Part shown: in pieces, positions 52,701 to 54,860 of the stretch
How positions within the stretch are numbered: position 1 is the first letter of the stretch
Layout: every line of letters begins with the position of its first letter
From: Rugosimonospora acidiphila
GTDB lineage: Bacteria > Actinomycetota > Actinomycetes > Mycobacteriales > Micromonosporaceae
Direction of reading: 5' to 3'
Assembly (NCBI RefSeq): GCF_039543385.1
Contig: NZ_BAABJQ010000002.1
Location: 310,001-374,000, forward strand
DNA length: 64,000 nucleotides
The notes under the pieces: model-generated
Seen by the model: only the letters and a program-made list of their open reading frames with translations
What the model was told of the DNA's origin: nothing
Database searches by the model: none
Program-made: the position numbers and the translations under genes

Positions 52701-53471
52701 GTCCGGACCGGTCGCGGCCGGCGGTGCCGGCGGCCGGCCGCGCAGATCCCCGGCGTCGACCGACCGGACCGGCCGGCCCAGCGGCTCGGGCTCGCCCCCG
52801 GCCAGCGCGTGCAGGTCCTCCTCGCCGGCCGGCATCGGGGTATCCGTCAGCCGGGTCGCGTCGTGGCCCGGCGGAGCGCCGTATCGGGCCAGGTAGGCGC
52901 CGACGGCCAGCGCGGCCGCCGGCACCGTTTCGGACCGTTCGGGCATGGCGGCCAGGAACCGTTCCAGGCGCTCCCAGGACGCGGGTAGGTCCCCTTCGGC
53001 CAACTCCAGAGCGATGTCCACCGCTGCCCGGGCGGCCACGTGCGACCGCGGCAGCACCCGCACCGCGGTGGCCGCCTCCAACGAGGTGACCAGGCCGGCG
53101 CCGTCGACCGGGACGATCCGGGCCTGCTGGTCGGGATCGGCCGGCAGGCCGAAATCCTCGGCCGGCAGCTGCACCTGGGTCTGGTAGCGCTCGGCCAGGT
53201 TCTCGGCCCGGGCCGTGCCGCCGACCAGGTTCCACGGCACCACCACGATCCTGTCCCGCATCGGCTGGCCACGCAGCAGTTCCCCGGCGGTGCTGATCGC
53301 CGGGTCCTCCTCGGCCAGGAAGACCAGCTGGGCGCCGGCCGGCCGGGGCGTCCGATGCGCCGCGGCCATCACCTCGGGATGGCCGGTGCGGGTCAGTCCG
53401 TCGGTCAGGATCACGACCGACGCGCCCGCGCCCAGCAGCCTGATCTTGAGACAGTTCTCATCGTCCGCCAC
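28734..53471 (-). CDS. 8,245-aa multidomain giant polymorphic-toxin-like protein
   Basis: One uninterrupted reading frame of 24.7 kb. Order of parts: a degenerate papain-fold copy (about 180-305), a papain-fold/glutamine-deamidase-like domain with C403, H480 and D499, an amidoligase-like domain (about 770-960), alpha/beta domains, a caspase-like His1444/Cys1483 domain, helical repeats (about 1,820-2,120), a degenerate caspase-like copy (C2225), and a long coiled coil (about 2,340-2,630). There follow a Gly/Ser-rich beta region (about 2,640-4,360), two tandem copies of a 1,550-1,660-aa module, an alpha/beta domain and a helical tail ending LRLLTETLSNC. There is no signal peptide. The GTG at 53471 has GGGGG 5 nt upstream; an extension to 53555 has no support. 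Similar giants in actinobacteria carry "lonely Cys" or toxin deamidase annotations; exact membership needs a profile search. The biological role is unknown. Confidence 0.9.
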   Translation of the reverse strand: MADDENCLKIRLLGAGASVVILTDGLTRTGHPEVMAAAHRTPRPAGAQLVFLAEEDPAISTAGELLRGQPMRDRIVVVPWNLVGGTARAENLAERYQTQVQLPAEDFGLPADPDQQARIVPVDGAGLVTSLEAATAVRVLPRSHVAARAAVDIALELAEGDLPASWERLERFLAAMPERSETVPAAALAVGAYLARYGAPPGHDATRLTDTPMPAGEEDLHALAGGEPEPLGRPVRSVDAGDLRGRPPAPPAATGPDALLAALSGARGSMALVSYLPDARSPRRTALLGADAGGDLRWFEPGSLTAHAASFVPARDAVRTGYLRAPDTMALLIDPTGAATGIPSASSTARDFAGTATDPEGTVGRALAIGRKRDVPAATRMRELIAAIETMPDEDLDTALADCVPRAYAAFVAYHGRAGNIADVEAAADPATLRITDLGHLLGGSPQPLADVAGLRGWLRDTPGAMALLRLPAEGGRPSHAFWLWSEPGAAGATLRWIDSQEPGLLDAEAFADPDDVRAAAVEQLGTTVLRLDPHGHPVPAGSVNPSRTVPALTLARGSSAEPGMRKALSRIVPSDRTVYGAASLEVARAAELRTDVRTVFLGGDEATDRKTLKSALSAISVLPIRVAVASPMSEPLLAWLREQVGRSKVPVFAPGAGQRVVVFRSDLAVQWPDDGMPGDWELVGRGQPSGYATVATGHLARSLAPGEPVTAGELVAWTLRESTIPAQLDPLPWDLDTDWGDELEYGTGKGKDPSEVNGGVTADLHRFGLIREPRLEPYHAAMLAGYSRKRSGWKVENDSTVTGEAITPILPYDEWEWRRAWRQSWYDIALTMAVIHRHGGIFDEHAGSHIHISLKSFEQQPDRLKNLLRHILHRMDVLFRIGANGPYHRGSAQTQPIPSEGFDHLDWEGLTRFGHDKSVLALHALRDSIGEPDRDHGELRFPDGLDQFGHLQFLVRTAQRLVRLSTEGGPADYRPQKLGEHFGDRSEEADRAGLAQLLELFPVDASEVRDQARAVWESSRWQPDLPSRARPHGREIGTLSGTGSYGAVPREEHRRNVDTLERVTAGMDAPVVVFHHLDARSLPAPGMPSGSLMDPGRNLGTLAAVVRRYDQDTPRPLIVLFEPKDSGVASDSHEQELAALADEHRALIVRPHGTGQRNRVTTDPDGLVSRDGWDVREPGGRVRRLERVLRRDELDELAVRGPGAVRQERLDSATWKRPAGAGGLRWVGQPPTAIDPRLAAMGEAAAGRGRPLVVLRPDRVGPGGAPRYSRIRLDALGALLDGDPALPRTGVLLVTGDSGAVEQLRRRHRMATVFAVDADPSRSIESGWRLVAWDAQVHRLGDTLEPATIARALDHLDSIHDAQGLEGATAGLAGLEFDAFRDGTVDDGRVLAPATHIETKATPGVPVPSGYYLPGPDDALTGRELTAARELGSIPGWFVVFVHGTGDGRVRVGDRLLPAWQFERLVSGLPGVAGKQLALVSCFTSGQGIGTGFADRLRTLRGQGVLSSRGVASRTGDGRWVSGHGRLSWEFFPKGTGEGRAVGVDLLAAIEAVSADPAPGTHGTPQPPAADSSIVDTVDQELAGLAAEFGVEAGRLGWLDPVRARIDGTADGERPSPRRLAGMVRDWVRSAGSSVEELSRLAGATPLPMLTHLLDGGVLHDTPAHRDLAAAIDRIRGIRDGGVGSEATARILDGAWDVALALSAPDLLSATDGARTAATAALTLSGADPHRRQAVQSGLDDFAGGLVEAVNLVRAAADLVSGPEAATVGEALSAGLAARQRIAEGPTPKDWDAALWETGAHLSDEERQEIGRETSAAREADRLLAPWWADRLGVPAAELAPALGRGGWIDPRALLRLADGLGRPAAELLDQARRTTTRPVYDPARPFAADARTRELAGLLAVEFDVPVAALVPALSYLNTEGPVSMSRLVGRIKQALAGLDHALGNGFGGIGPRLDFLADRGLTVHDIADTDLIRTEAAGWFATVLGVDSELARAAAAQPWFSSGAVAELLTAEVEAAGWSAVDFFSLAGELGTNDAWLMGLSSLIGRVPTDLVDLAKRWGVRRPAQLLRLAAELGADPRELEPVAGQLGALNDPAGPRAAVIRAAAAIRATGWRPAVHVSPVTAALENVLRVGRAPGELDPGSVVAEPIHAGWLLPWPDLSEDARRAIRTLWRFPGYVTVAGRIDPGTGELLTAAGPMSPSAVDAELTRLGVSPQTPLILAMCAVTGAPHTFGDRLDSIRPGAVIGANAVNWILPDGEGDVLLGELKLDAMGRPSIASGQEFRLLGPDGRGLGPSLKEAMAALGIAGEPPAWPEPAPREPQHLMNTAPAATAPPDPGLDLPAATVRQRLALANAELGRRTDVLDAATTVLDATRRLRDEARQLRDDLRTRLEKLTADQDAATEKLDDQRETLDDVEDRITEATRLSTEAAGRVSRLDGAIAASRAALNTLTGQLPGLESAAQDARATADGSQQRLGGFQGAAEDPRRAARAAEAERDDQAARAAEQRFARARAERGRLMDQVAAQGAERATADADRQANERVRAAAIRERDDLNEAIAEQERRIAAIENEGERISQTDGPNASQLLGQREREVIRDENARQQAQTAVDEQQRVVDGWTDRRARQADLTDLGSGGMLPVGAEVVVSDDDAELVANELGQALDEYWQQHPDRAGSKKQRQELRTAAMAGVTADTLARDLPTTSTPSGISEVLGDGPTAVRVTLFATLAGDGVGEDTTSADREGELRAIHSSSIDARHSASNNRDIPLPISSVLGLLNKVGPLRTITVSGGPTLTWNQYLRDFSVSSGSRQFFTLRLREPHVPHRFSVRWRVMVAPADAAPPAPADGSHQPVKPLGAVDRFADGADQVIAQIPQHLARPSAPIIPLPGTVDERARELARDKLIILDGLQNPGGIEVELRTRIPELNGLGADSQRQLLRFLHPTNFQGGLARLRNTGLVSEPLFDADGAFVGVLKLRARPVPVRKLADSPSARMEAYRLNVAGVGGSAGLRNAADLGAGLGGLFTGAKFEDTGTYGHYHQATPSFQARIGQSTIDSVSSGGSAAVLKGWETSSDPDGNLKLAEVDDVDFEFHAQLLNGGTAPVRDAQWTGRATERAGGWIRRVRVNLSAADTNLHPPAEIEWGGTGATGHADISDFTIADAPGVPGVDDAVLAQLKSEGFVAADGAKATPMQAANYKRYLEAIDSDYREASWDELDGYGIWIPFERRTRANTIERVTVRWQTRRAPGTPNAEHLGGTDTAKSIFGAESATGLSTAENISASVSVRGQFDIAPGTGRDLFRAFPFSVGPYQYVRGYGRDASHGITFDQQTIIEAPAEPVHAFRVRRQLTAELYKPTSNEPLWRYSPTDAGGHTVDHQDVTVRAWVPDVFVLRGQVAPAPAVTDPRPVTDADRAALDRPADQQYGQLAATTTVAGSEALNRLFQGLALEVFGDPKGRVASSLVGASPASLGSLSAASRRTFVNPAKLRDKLWQMLTGAYVSEHQHEAGAVSQTEGSLQLQAYPGVPRYIVPPPDATGSRAPRDGYVEHSGGITESQGRGESSSRTHQFELSGGPALLKGAYTANPAVGGRVARGSNRSVAGSGDVNDTRTQTHLGPLYLVYIPLTFVGRIVAGSHNLATSVIEAVADLSSSGERAVDVPDAVQVYLNFAELADLWRARRSMGAARDQLIRDLPAELATRLDAEVARRGADERERQAHRTPADATVRYLPRRVAARLGLGAGLVLKVRETGRAANAAPPAPARGEITDAQARRIGIPGGGGAAMELPTRQPAAAPAPPPPTPGRALWRNGLAAAEAAIPGLTRPGSRTYSATALEAIAELSAGDALNAGMLRYFGSGLRTGPVRLASRRFTTTRDGGQVNGRVELIARPAPGFDTFDDARRLFGRVADGGGVETHGVAGRSVSKGKGSSVTKSGTGGVSVLSPGQPASTRWHNPSAAGRVSGQASRSESDDRRADDRHTSRDYATMIDFGVPVELALRVVPAPASGVNAIGPAVAEAVRGQSALAPQWVDSIAEVRVPASDTSPEPIRVAPPAWLTPPQSSAQDPREPGLVLGEYTAPPANERMSFLNGLVELTALAKQVLPDVIRKDGGAERIEDYVSGMTGEVGVHRFLAPGGAEHDFPTGIATDAWEHMSTLAIEPVAAGPWEQSYDYTENNPSQAYPVGEGAQTILEHAPVFGHSARSGAGASRTATANASLGVNLWAKQNQVDKSVPNAPGNYTTAQVNYFNPSSTGGEPVQSGSGGSTGGYRLTRAPGLHREAGDTTPNVLAHRTVLFRVRGAAKARIRGTDGWRAEPTNTRWLVAVVEDNVPRSVLAPVPAPLPAIPPPPQIFMVRNVLTTGPTLDELMPRTPATVPSFVSGLERRYGWWADDHLRQLSRLAADALAADPNGARTELDAKLVLDRLQAFVAALNGMKRVARLAQAGQAPADWYGQIRDTLRSYDFFQRTAAELAETDQGVAALVPPPVNAIALAPPAYPRPERPETVTWLLDQGLTRAAAERIAGDPGYAFDHAAAHALAGMLGLDAAGRRQLIGLSEVLRRVPNDLPGIAAEMGLAEPDPLWAVVRDLGVDPRSVRAVLGDVLVDAVGPEATADPAGPPWVDRLVTRLAEAGVRSRTDLTHLIDLSARLGLDPADRAALGEMRGQGVSLELLAELPDDLVRAALRASTERSLLDLDTLAQRLGLADAGAVHAAAVRLGLTPSELDFLLRELPGLEGEPVAGRSGEAFGDLIEQRLMAHGFSGPEYVQWVRWSARLGFGVQNLVALLPGHALDPYVYELLDDVRAGRAGSAVAEMVPATGPGGELAESVRDLIAANGHTPGELRSWSDSMRVDPAALKQVLDLPMVHPRTFVAALQTLAPTPEAARQVIDLVRATGRVPSDLMRSAYRLGLDLSQAAGLSAGLRTDPRHLLPWKPVLDRYRDIVPAGQASAAELREMIGGFVADPRGDALGWPLWLGAAGAEGFAPDEMTYLRRELSRRDPAIRALIENRGLAIAAADTVARTARQAGGRGALLTSLDRLAGAASHLATHLTTDPGLPAAHAVSAALSIAERSSVALPHAEALRAERDRLVRSAPMSTYDAVQLVRMSTMLAQETLTSLAAADGASEEFRRIAGTLTGQLERMWLALAAAGEQIAPAQDGPRRADLARYPALAGDEGIPRYAPPPGRQDDLVLASLWSRRLGIPVEYIEQTLRSSASIDHRDIAAHAQSLNMPAGELIYFARSSDSTYPAFLRLAVAERMSAATVSVLRALSQRLGVSEYLLVRAVPALLDSGTRGIGELEQHLTTELERLNGLLPGMRTRLTFMADTGLTLADLPELPRMTSALRRWQAGSFGLDERPFVNAQDRDWYSVTEWDQVLNLLLTDLERRDSTGQWSTDALDRLSAALGISWWWIRGHSLRLGRVPTDLPDLARRWSVVDPGRIFLVAAELGVDPRDLAGRLSGDLVKTLNGIPDRNAAARQVADELRATGELPTPTRSLTLDLFELARSAERVPTDLGELADRAWMSVRELIETARLAGADPRLIVAFVESTPADPAATPRIVADGYGAWAERLGTLGVDPADIWSMHTQLRSTGRPLGSLLRMPADAGRVAVENLRTAVDPRRFNGRFQEIVAAHGTGPGLLDAITEFAAGIREVGGSVTPFVLGPPAPAGLSVTLPLFPAAERELRPAIQGRPEIRLVESSRGLSVTMDLGQNAWRTLAFVDRHSGGFVAGDARISGLDLPGPVTAVDFAQLTPGGIQALLGALAMPLGQREHALAALRRELNGNRVVVAARPPALDAAQFDAFADPAARAQAMLVAIAAGAVADQWRPPPGWRAYELPDAPGNGVARAVLDSATRQNVPLPFGVRDAASLFEYTALQVRNHPERLPALSGYTAGRLFSWLLDDATVVALVTPDGAEGPRRSPASARPELARLIDAGDSHVQSRIGEHFAADRSPLAPIATQIAAAVVDRTRLTAADVFTVALTDDQLRGHLPAATVEQALGAALGVNLVVVPDSGASLGHAVPDATTTLIIGRRDGYRAYGPPEGAPVPPGADVQVFMMRAAEVSGPRFAAEAARPIEDLRNTVAGITHDYEVGYGARLRPLLTGRSRELFDEVGAALALMRQTLSAPGVAEPVAQGQFHDLLLLIDQAHAEDVRMPDVPDLVNAWSTVPSYAELDPRLTTWLAGRGITGSLASRLAADTVLAFDPVRADRMALWLGLDDQGVRQLAGLTVVLGGLPDDVVTVAEQLGVNPGPLYAVVRDLAVPPADLAVVAGPLRAVLAGATEVDPVGLSWTDRLREHLGSAGVRTDDDLVTLVDLTGRLGLDAADHVVLGRLTARGVTLGLLNELPDDLVRAALTASAARAEFDASAYARSLRLAGPHAVQAAADVFGVVPADLAWLTTAYPRVLDGSMPVPPPSGMTGDPLKVHADIQGIQLAEVIRNNLAAGGLAPEHQGHWIRWGARLGFGVHNLRDLLPQSRWAAGYLSRLTATALHEVPPDLVRMMLQRALPRTGPYGDAEQSVLDRAWRSTLQPTELDELAADLGVDPGSLQPFATLPSVDARSLLPLVRSTRLTPEQTGRLVELAAYTGHLPSTRDLLRLAQQTGWEPGDLVDLASALDVDPSYLRPLNGVLRRVTAMPENIRPSTAQVVAAIRAYLNLDDERITPEVWLWAAGLGTGADGLTLAELQFLRDGAAGLNGADLDYKIQQLTATNGAITAVTAAVRAARQFLPERGADDLRALMEDVLGVARQVTGVAVNNPMETRQTFARDVANSALRVAEKAGITDRAEALRGRLEMLDAAGAGPMIGRAFALAIEATQLAGEGVLTAMDGTGRVGQLHAREIAYQFQQLGGSLARVLAAEYQLHDASVAEWERFREERFDPDVAGEFFVAPAGNQADLLLADWWAKKFEVDSNELRSQIERSAALDLVRIAAVAEALGIAPAGLIDEVMYDGGWLDGIEDAIGRATQHAAEGVFDAGLLATVHAVASKLDIRPAVLLRLLGPLWAREDDEAVAIHGDGDKLTRHVREGLSRLDGVLAGDLATRAAFLLDRDLSLEDAEDLERIRPLAEIWRADTFGLDPTEAVTVRGQQWFSDDDWDGVLREAWSYAASREPFEHWDAESLRTLVAALGVSEQWVRGFALRIGRMPTDLPRLAGQWGIEDPGRLFLLAAALSTDPQDFERVWTDTADELRTRLRSLNAGPDRHAAASRVAAELREAGWQPRPRESLPAALLTATREHLGVPADLVRRAIVLGAPLDDLLTAGRLAHADPRAIAAYIGSTGYAETATAGPGRLATGFQDWTAGLEERFGIAPAEIWQLYDSARASNDTLGTLDDQPGRAAQLLGDWRAAAFDQEYLRRFEQIVRRHREAADDAAMRAEIDAFVARLARVGRTLPPRLPELSRPAPIALSFHVARGQATVASAMVDRSNVSVAEDRVTVRLPKGSSGWQTLTDVLSVVSDPGVRTSDFTLITATAHLEVDDLPQLHPTEVQLLVAAVALDLKHRYPALAGLGWTSDIPVLSRDDPDATGSLFTRDVPDRVDFSGFEDIDTRAAAMLVSSVTRRRLARTAPSSDGEGSVSHVSDVSSVTVRADAEPATGTAAGTDTDTDTDSVFSEDSQASVPETWRTHGTDAAKDADGLFRVVMDSVGRQRHLPPEGVYDGPSLLAHVADQVAAGTVELPMLADLTAGKLVVSQMDGAVLDDMILAIENQRGSTMTDLARLLDTGDPLVLRYLDHAYADDTEARVAPLARKVARAAADGSPLTAGQVFAEILRDPIMRSELPSALAEQAVAYTLGVDLISVYPDGDTETQAGPDDADELFIGESDDGYRAYGPPAVVIDPDSLKAGQRAWRFGHLTVIGSVESWAGDAKTLRAVLEASRPIVAGPVLVIRGPALGSLGPGMRLNDSRAADPARESAELTTLGTLLRRYAQAGEVPTVVSTGEAPALTELLDRQRVPSVIRVPTFLGESWQPVGADGVPLAKPVALDADVFELPAGLDRPEGLAPPAALAEWLDQPDWLAAEQHLAAQLSTLLDPAIGAALDRQVAADPDNRELAAAQVLLQLARAAGGLGTAEQQALEPETSDAGIGAGPLERPAPAGPLSPVVARKYLETKASVEDRRGWNDQLFGLLYEGKLTGAQAVALAKGLVAPDGGVERGLDRNLINAKVVQATAMVLGMTLDEAAEGPNEGNTYQNALWLVTQCAITPNERWLAVLRLSGLRERLAAEGLPGRFAADRATDHAEALRLLTETLSNC
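29985..34980 (-). repeat. Module B, second ~1,660-aa copy
   Basis: Matches module A with WIRWGARLGFGVHNL, IGRMPTDLPRLAGQW, ELPDDLVRAAL and DGYRAYGPP. The offset grows from about 5.0 to 5.4 kb, so indels have accumulated. A third, partial relative lies at about 47110-48010 (IGRVPTDLVDLAKRW). Confidence 0.75.
30666..30690. repeat. Hexanucleotide repeat GTCGGT x4
   Basis: Four tandem GTCGGT units coding alternating Thr-Asp in module B. Copy-number change would keep the frame. Confidence 0.8.
35350..40010 (-). repeat. Module A, first ~1,550-aa copy in the giant protein
   Basis: Landmarks shared in order with module B: WVRWSARLGFGVQNL, LGRVPTDLPDLARRW, ELPDDLVRAAL and DGYRAYGPP. Mostly short helical repeats with VDPxxL-type turns. 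Boundaries are approximate. Confidence 0.75.
45590..46450 (-). other. Long coiled coil (residues ~2,340-2,630)
   Basis: About 290 residues rich in Glu, Arg, Ala, Asp and Gln with heptad-like hydrophobic spacing (e.g. LEKLTADQDAATEKLDDQ) and almost no Pro. This marks an extended helical rod between the enzyme-like N-terminal part and the beta-rich middle. Confidence 0.75.
46602..46979 (-). other. Degenerate caspase-like copy (C2225, His lost)
   Basis: GYVTVAGRIDPGTGELL and TPLILAMCAVTGAP mirror the earlier domain, but the His position is Ala while the Cys strand is kept. Confidence 0.45.
48882..49244 (-). other. Caspase-like His/Cys domain (residues ~1,410-1,530)
   Basis: WFVVFVHGTGDGRV (H1444) and KQLALVSCFTSGQG (C1483) are 39 residues apart at the ends of hydrophobic strands, as in CHAT/caspase-like hemoglobinase folds and the so-called lonely Cys domains of actinobacterial giants. 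Confidence 0.55.
50592..51164 (-). other. Amidoligase-like domain (residues ~770-960)
   Basis: Contains WKVENDSTVTGEAITPILP followed about 40 residues later by GSHIHISL (H850, H852). This matches the general pattern of COOH-NH2 ligase fold amidoligases: an Asp-Ser strand, Glu before Ser/Thr-Pro, and a HxH strand. These enzymes form amide bonds using ATP. Confidence 0.6.
51912..52289 (-). other. Papain-fold toxin (glutamine deamidase-like) domain
   Basis: C403 (ALADCVPRAYAAF), H480 (RPSHAFWLW) and D499 followed by Q501 (LRWIDSQEPG) have the order and spacing of papain-fold toxin/protein-glutamine glutaminase-like domains. Such enzymes hydrolyse or deamidate side chains on target proteins. Activity and substrate are not known. 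Confidence 0.65.
52557..52934 (-). other. Degenerate papain-fold domain copy (residues ~180-305)
   Basis: Aligns in order with the intact domain that follows: ALAVGAYLARYG against ALADCVPRAYAAF, GGEPEPL against GGSPQPL, GSMALVSYLPD against GAMALLRLPAE, and LRWFEPGSL against LRWIDSQEPG. The Cys, His and Asp positions are all substituted. Confidence 0.55.
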
Positions 53472-53733
53472 ATCAACCCCCAACCCGCGGGTGTGGCGTC
53501 GCCGGTGGCGCGAGCGCGTCACGCGCCTGCCGGCCCGGCTGCCGCCCCACGACACCCTGACACCAGCGGATCACCGCGCTGAAGTCCCCCATTCCCCGCG
53601 TCCGGACGTCCGTATCCGGGGTAACCCGCTGTCCCGCGAAGCAGCCACTGTCCAGCGCGTACCCGGTCCTGCGAAGCTCGGCGGCATAGCCGGGTACCGA
53701 CCGGCGCCGGTCTGGAAGGCAGGAGGGCGACCG

Positions 53734-54060
53734 ATGGCATTGCCGGTCGACATCACCCCGCAGATGCTCGCGGACGGCAACAAGAACTGCGTGAACACCG
53801 CCGAGGCCATCGGCGACGAGCTCGCCACCGTGCGCGGCTACGTGTCCGACCTGGCCGCCCAGTGGCTCGGCGTGTCGTCCACGCAGTACGTGAATCTGAT
53901 GGCCGACTTCGACACGTACGGCCGGATGTTGCACGACGCGCTGACCGGTATCGCCGACGGCCTGCAGGGCAACTACCACAACTACACCACGACCGAGTCC
54001 ACGAACGAGGCCCAGCTGCTCCAGGTCAACGGCGCCATCCCCGGCGCGAACCTGGGCTGA
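53734..54060 (+). CDS. WXG100 protein, EsxB-like
   Basis: A 108-aa WXG100 protein with W44-L-G46 in the turn (AAQWLGVSS) and Y84-TTT-E88, the YxxxE T7SS signal, after the second helix. The ATG has a perfect AGGAGG 7 nt upstream. It is the first gene of a two-gene operon with the next WXG protein (11 nt apart), the usual arrangement of Esx heterodimer partners exported through EccC. It is divergent from the giant 8,245-aa gene, with 262 bp between the two starts in which I could not pick a convincing promoter. Having YxxxE it fits the EsxB-type partner, but the second protein also has one. Confidence 0.93.
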   Translation: MALPVDITPQMLADGNKNCVNTAEAIGDELATVRGYVSDLAAQWLGVSSTQYVNLMADFDTYGRMLHDALTGIADGLQGNYHNYTTTESTNEAQLLQVNGAIPGANLG

Positions 54061-54071
54061 GGGAGGACATC

Positions 54072-54398
54072 ATGGCAGACCCCGCGGACAGCAACCTGCG
54101 CGTGCCGCCGGAACTGGAGAACGCCGGCGCACAGTTGTCGGGCACCGCACGAACCATCGATGATCAGCTCTCCACGCTGAAGAACCAGCTGGTGCCCTTG
54201 CAGGACTACTGGCAGGGCCCGGCCCAGTCGTACTACCAGGACCTGCAGGCCGAGTGGAACGTGGCCGCCCAGGGCCTTTTCGGCCCGGACGGCGTGATGG
54301 GCGAGATCGCCTCGGCCCTGAACCTGGCCTGGAACAACTACACCGACTGCGAGTGGGCCAACGTGCGCACCTGGCAGACCGGCGCCTCGTCCTCCTGA
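54072..54398 (+). CDS. WXG100 protein, EsxA-like
   Basis: A 108-aa WXG100 protein with W47-Q-G49 (LQDYWQGPAQSYY) and Y90-TDC-E94 near the C terminus. GGGAGG lies 5 nt before the ATG. It is the partner of the preceding gene and of the same length. Both partners carrying YxxxE is less usual than the mycobacterial pattern, where only one partner supplies it. A strong terminator follows 15 bp after the stop, so the pair forms its own transcription unit. Confidence 0.93.
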   Translation: MADPADSNLRVPPELENAGAQLSGTARTIDDQLSTLKNQLVPLQDYWQGPAQSYYQDLQAEWNVAAQGLFGPDGVMGEIASALNLAWNNYTDCEWANVRTWQTGASSS

Positions 54399-54413
54399 GC
54401 CCAGGCTTCCCTC

Positions 54414-54445
54414 AGCGCCGGCCGGATCCCTCCGGCCGGCGCTTT
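54414..54445 (+). terminator. Rho-independent-type terminator after the esx pair
   Basis: Perfect 13-bp stem AGCGCCGGCCGGA / TCCGGCCGGCGCT with a TCCC loop and a short T run. It would also serve as a bidirectional stop for the convergent 54473 gene. Confidence 0.85.
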
Positions 54446-54472
54446 CGCGATCCTGATGGGTGGGCGCGGCCA

Positions 54473-54853
54473 TCACGCGGTCCGCAGGGCGGTCAGCGCC
54501 CGGCGCAGGGCCGGATCGCCCACCTCGGGCGGCCGGTAGCCGGCCGCCCGAATGTGAGCCAGCAGCTCGGGATCGGGTGCGAGCCGATAGGTTCGCAGGT
54601 AGTACGCGGTGGCCTCGCACCACACCCAGGTGCCGTCGGTGGCGAACCCGCCCGGCACCACCTCGGAGCCGTCCCCGGTCATCACGTCGCGCATCCGGAT
54701 CAGGCCGGTGAGCAGTGCCCGCCCGCCGTCCAGGTAGGACAGCACGCGGGCGGCCTCGCCCTCCTCCAGCAGCGGGTGGTCGACCGTCAGGCGCGGTCCC
54801 CGCCCGTCCACGACGTCGTAGACGCGTGCTACGCGTACGCCCTGCTCACCCAT
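54473..54853 (-). CDS. Hypothetical protein downstream of mycosin
   Basis: A 126-aa soluble protein with no recognised family. It has a beta-rich first half and a helical C terminus, with a hydrophobic and aromatic patch DGTWVWCEATAYYLRTY in the middle. It starts 7 nt after the mycosin stop, so the two are co-transcribed and probably translationally coupled. A role in the T7SS locus is suggested only by position. Confidence 0.75.
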   Translation of the reverse strand: MGEQGVRVARVYDVVDGRGPRLTVDHPLLEEGEAARVLSYLDGGRALLTGLIRMRDVMTGDGSEVVPGGFATDGTWVWCEATAYYLRTYRLAPDPELLAHIRAAGYRPPEVGDPALRRALTALRTA

Positions 54854-54860
54854 GGTTTTC

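Noticed and set aside
28734..53471. Plus-strand frames over the 8,245-aa gene (e.g. 38259-40529, 40620-43103, 43353-46829)
   Set aside because: Same antisense effect; no domain, start site or codon support.
53472..53555. Upstream extension of the 8,245-aa protein
   Set aside because: The extra 28 residues are Arg/His-rich with no ribosome site; GTG at 53471 has a clear GGGGG.
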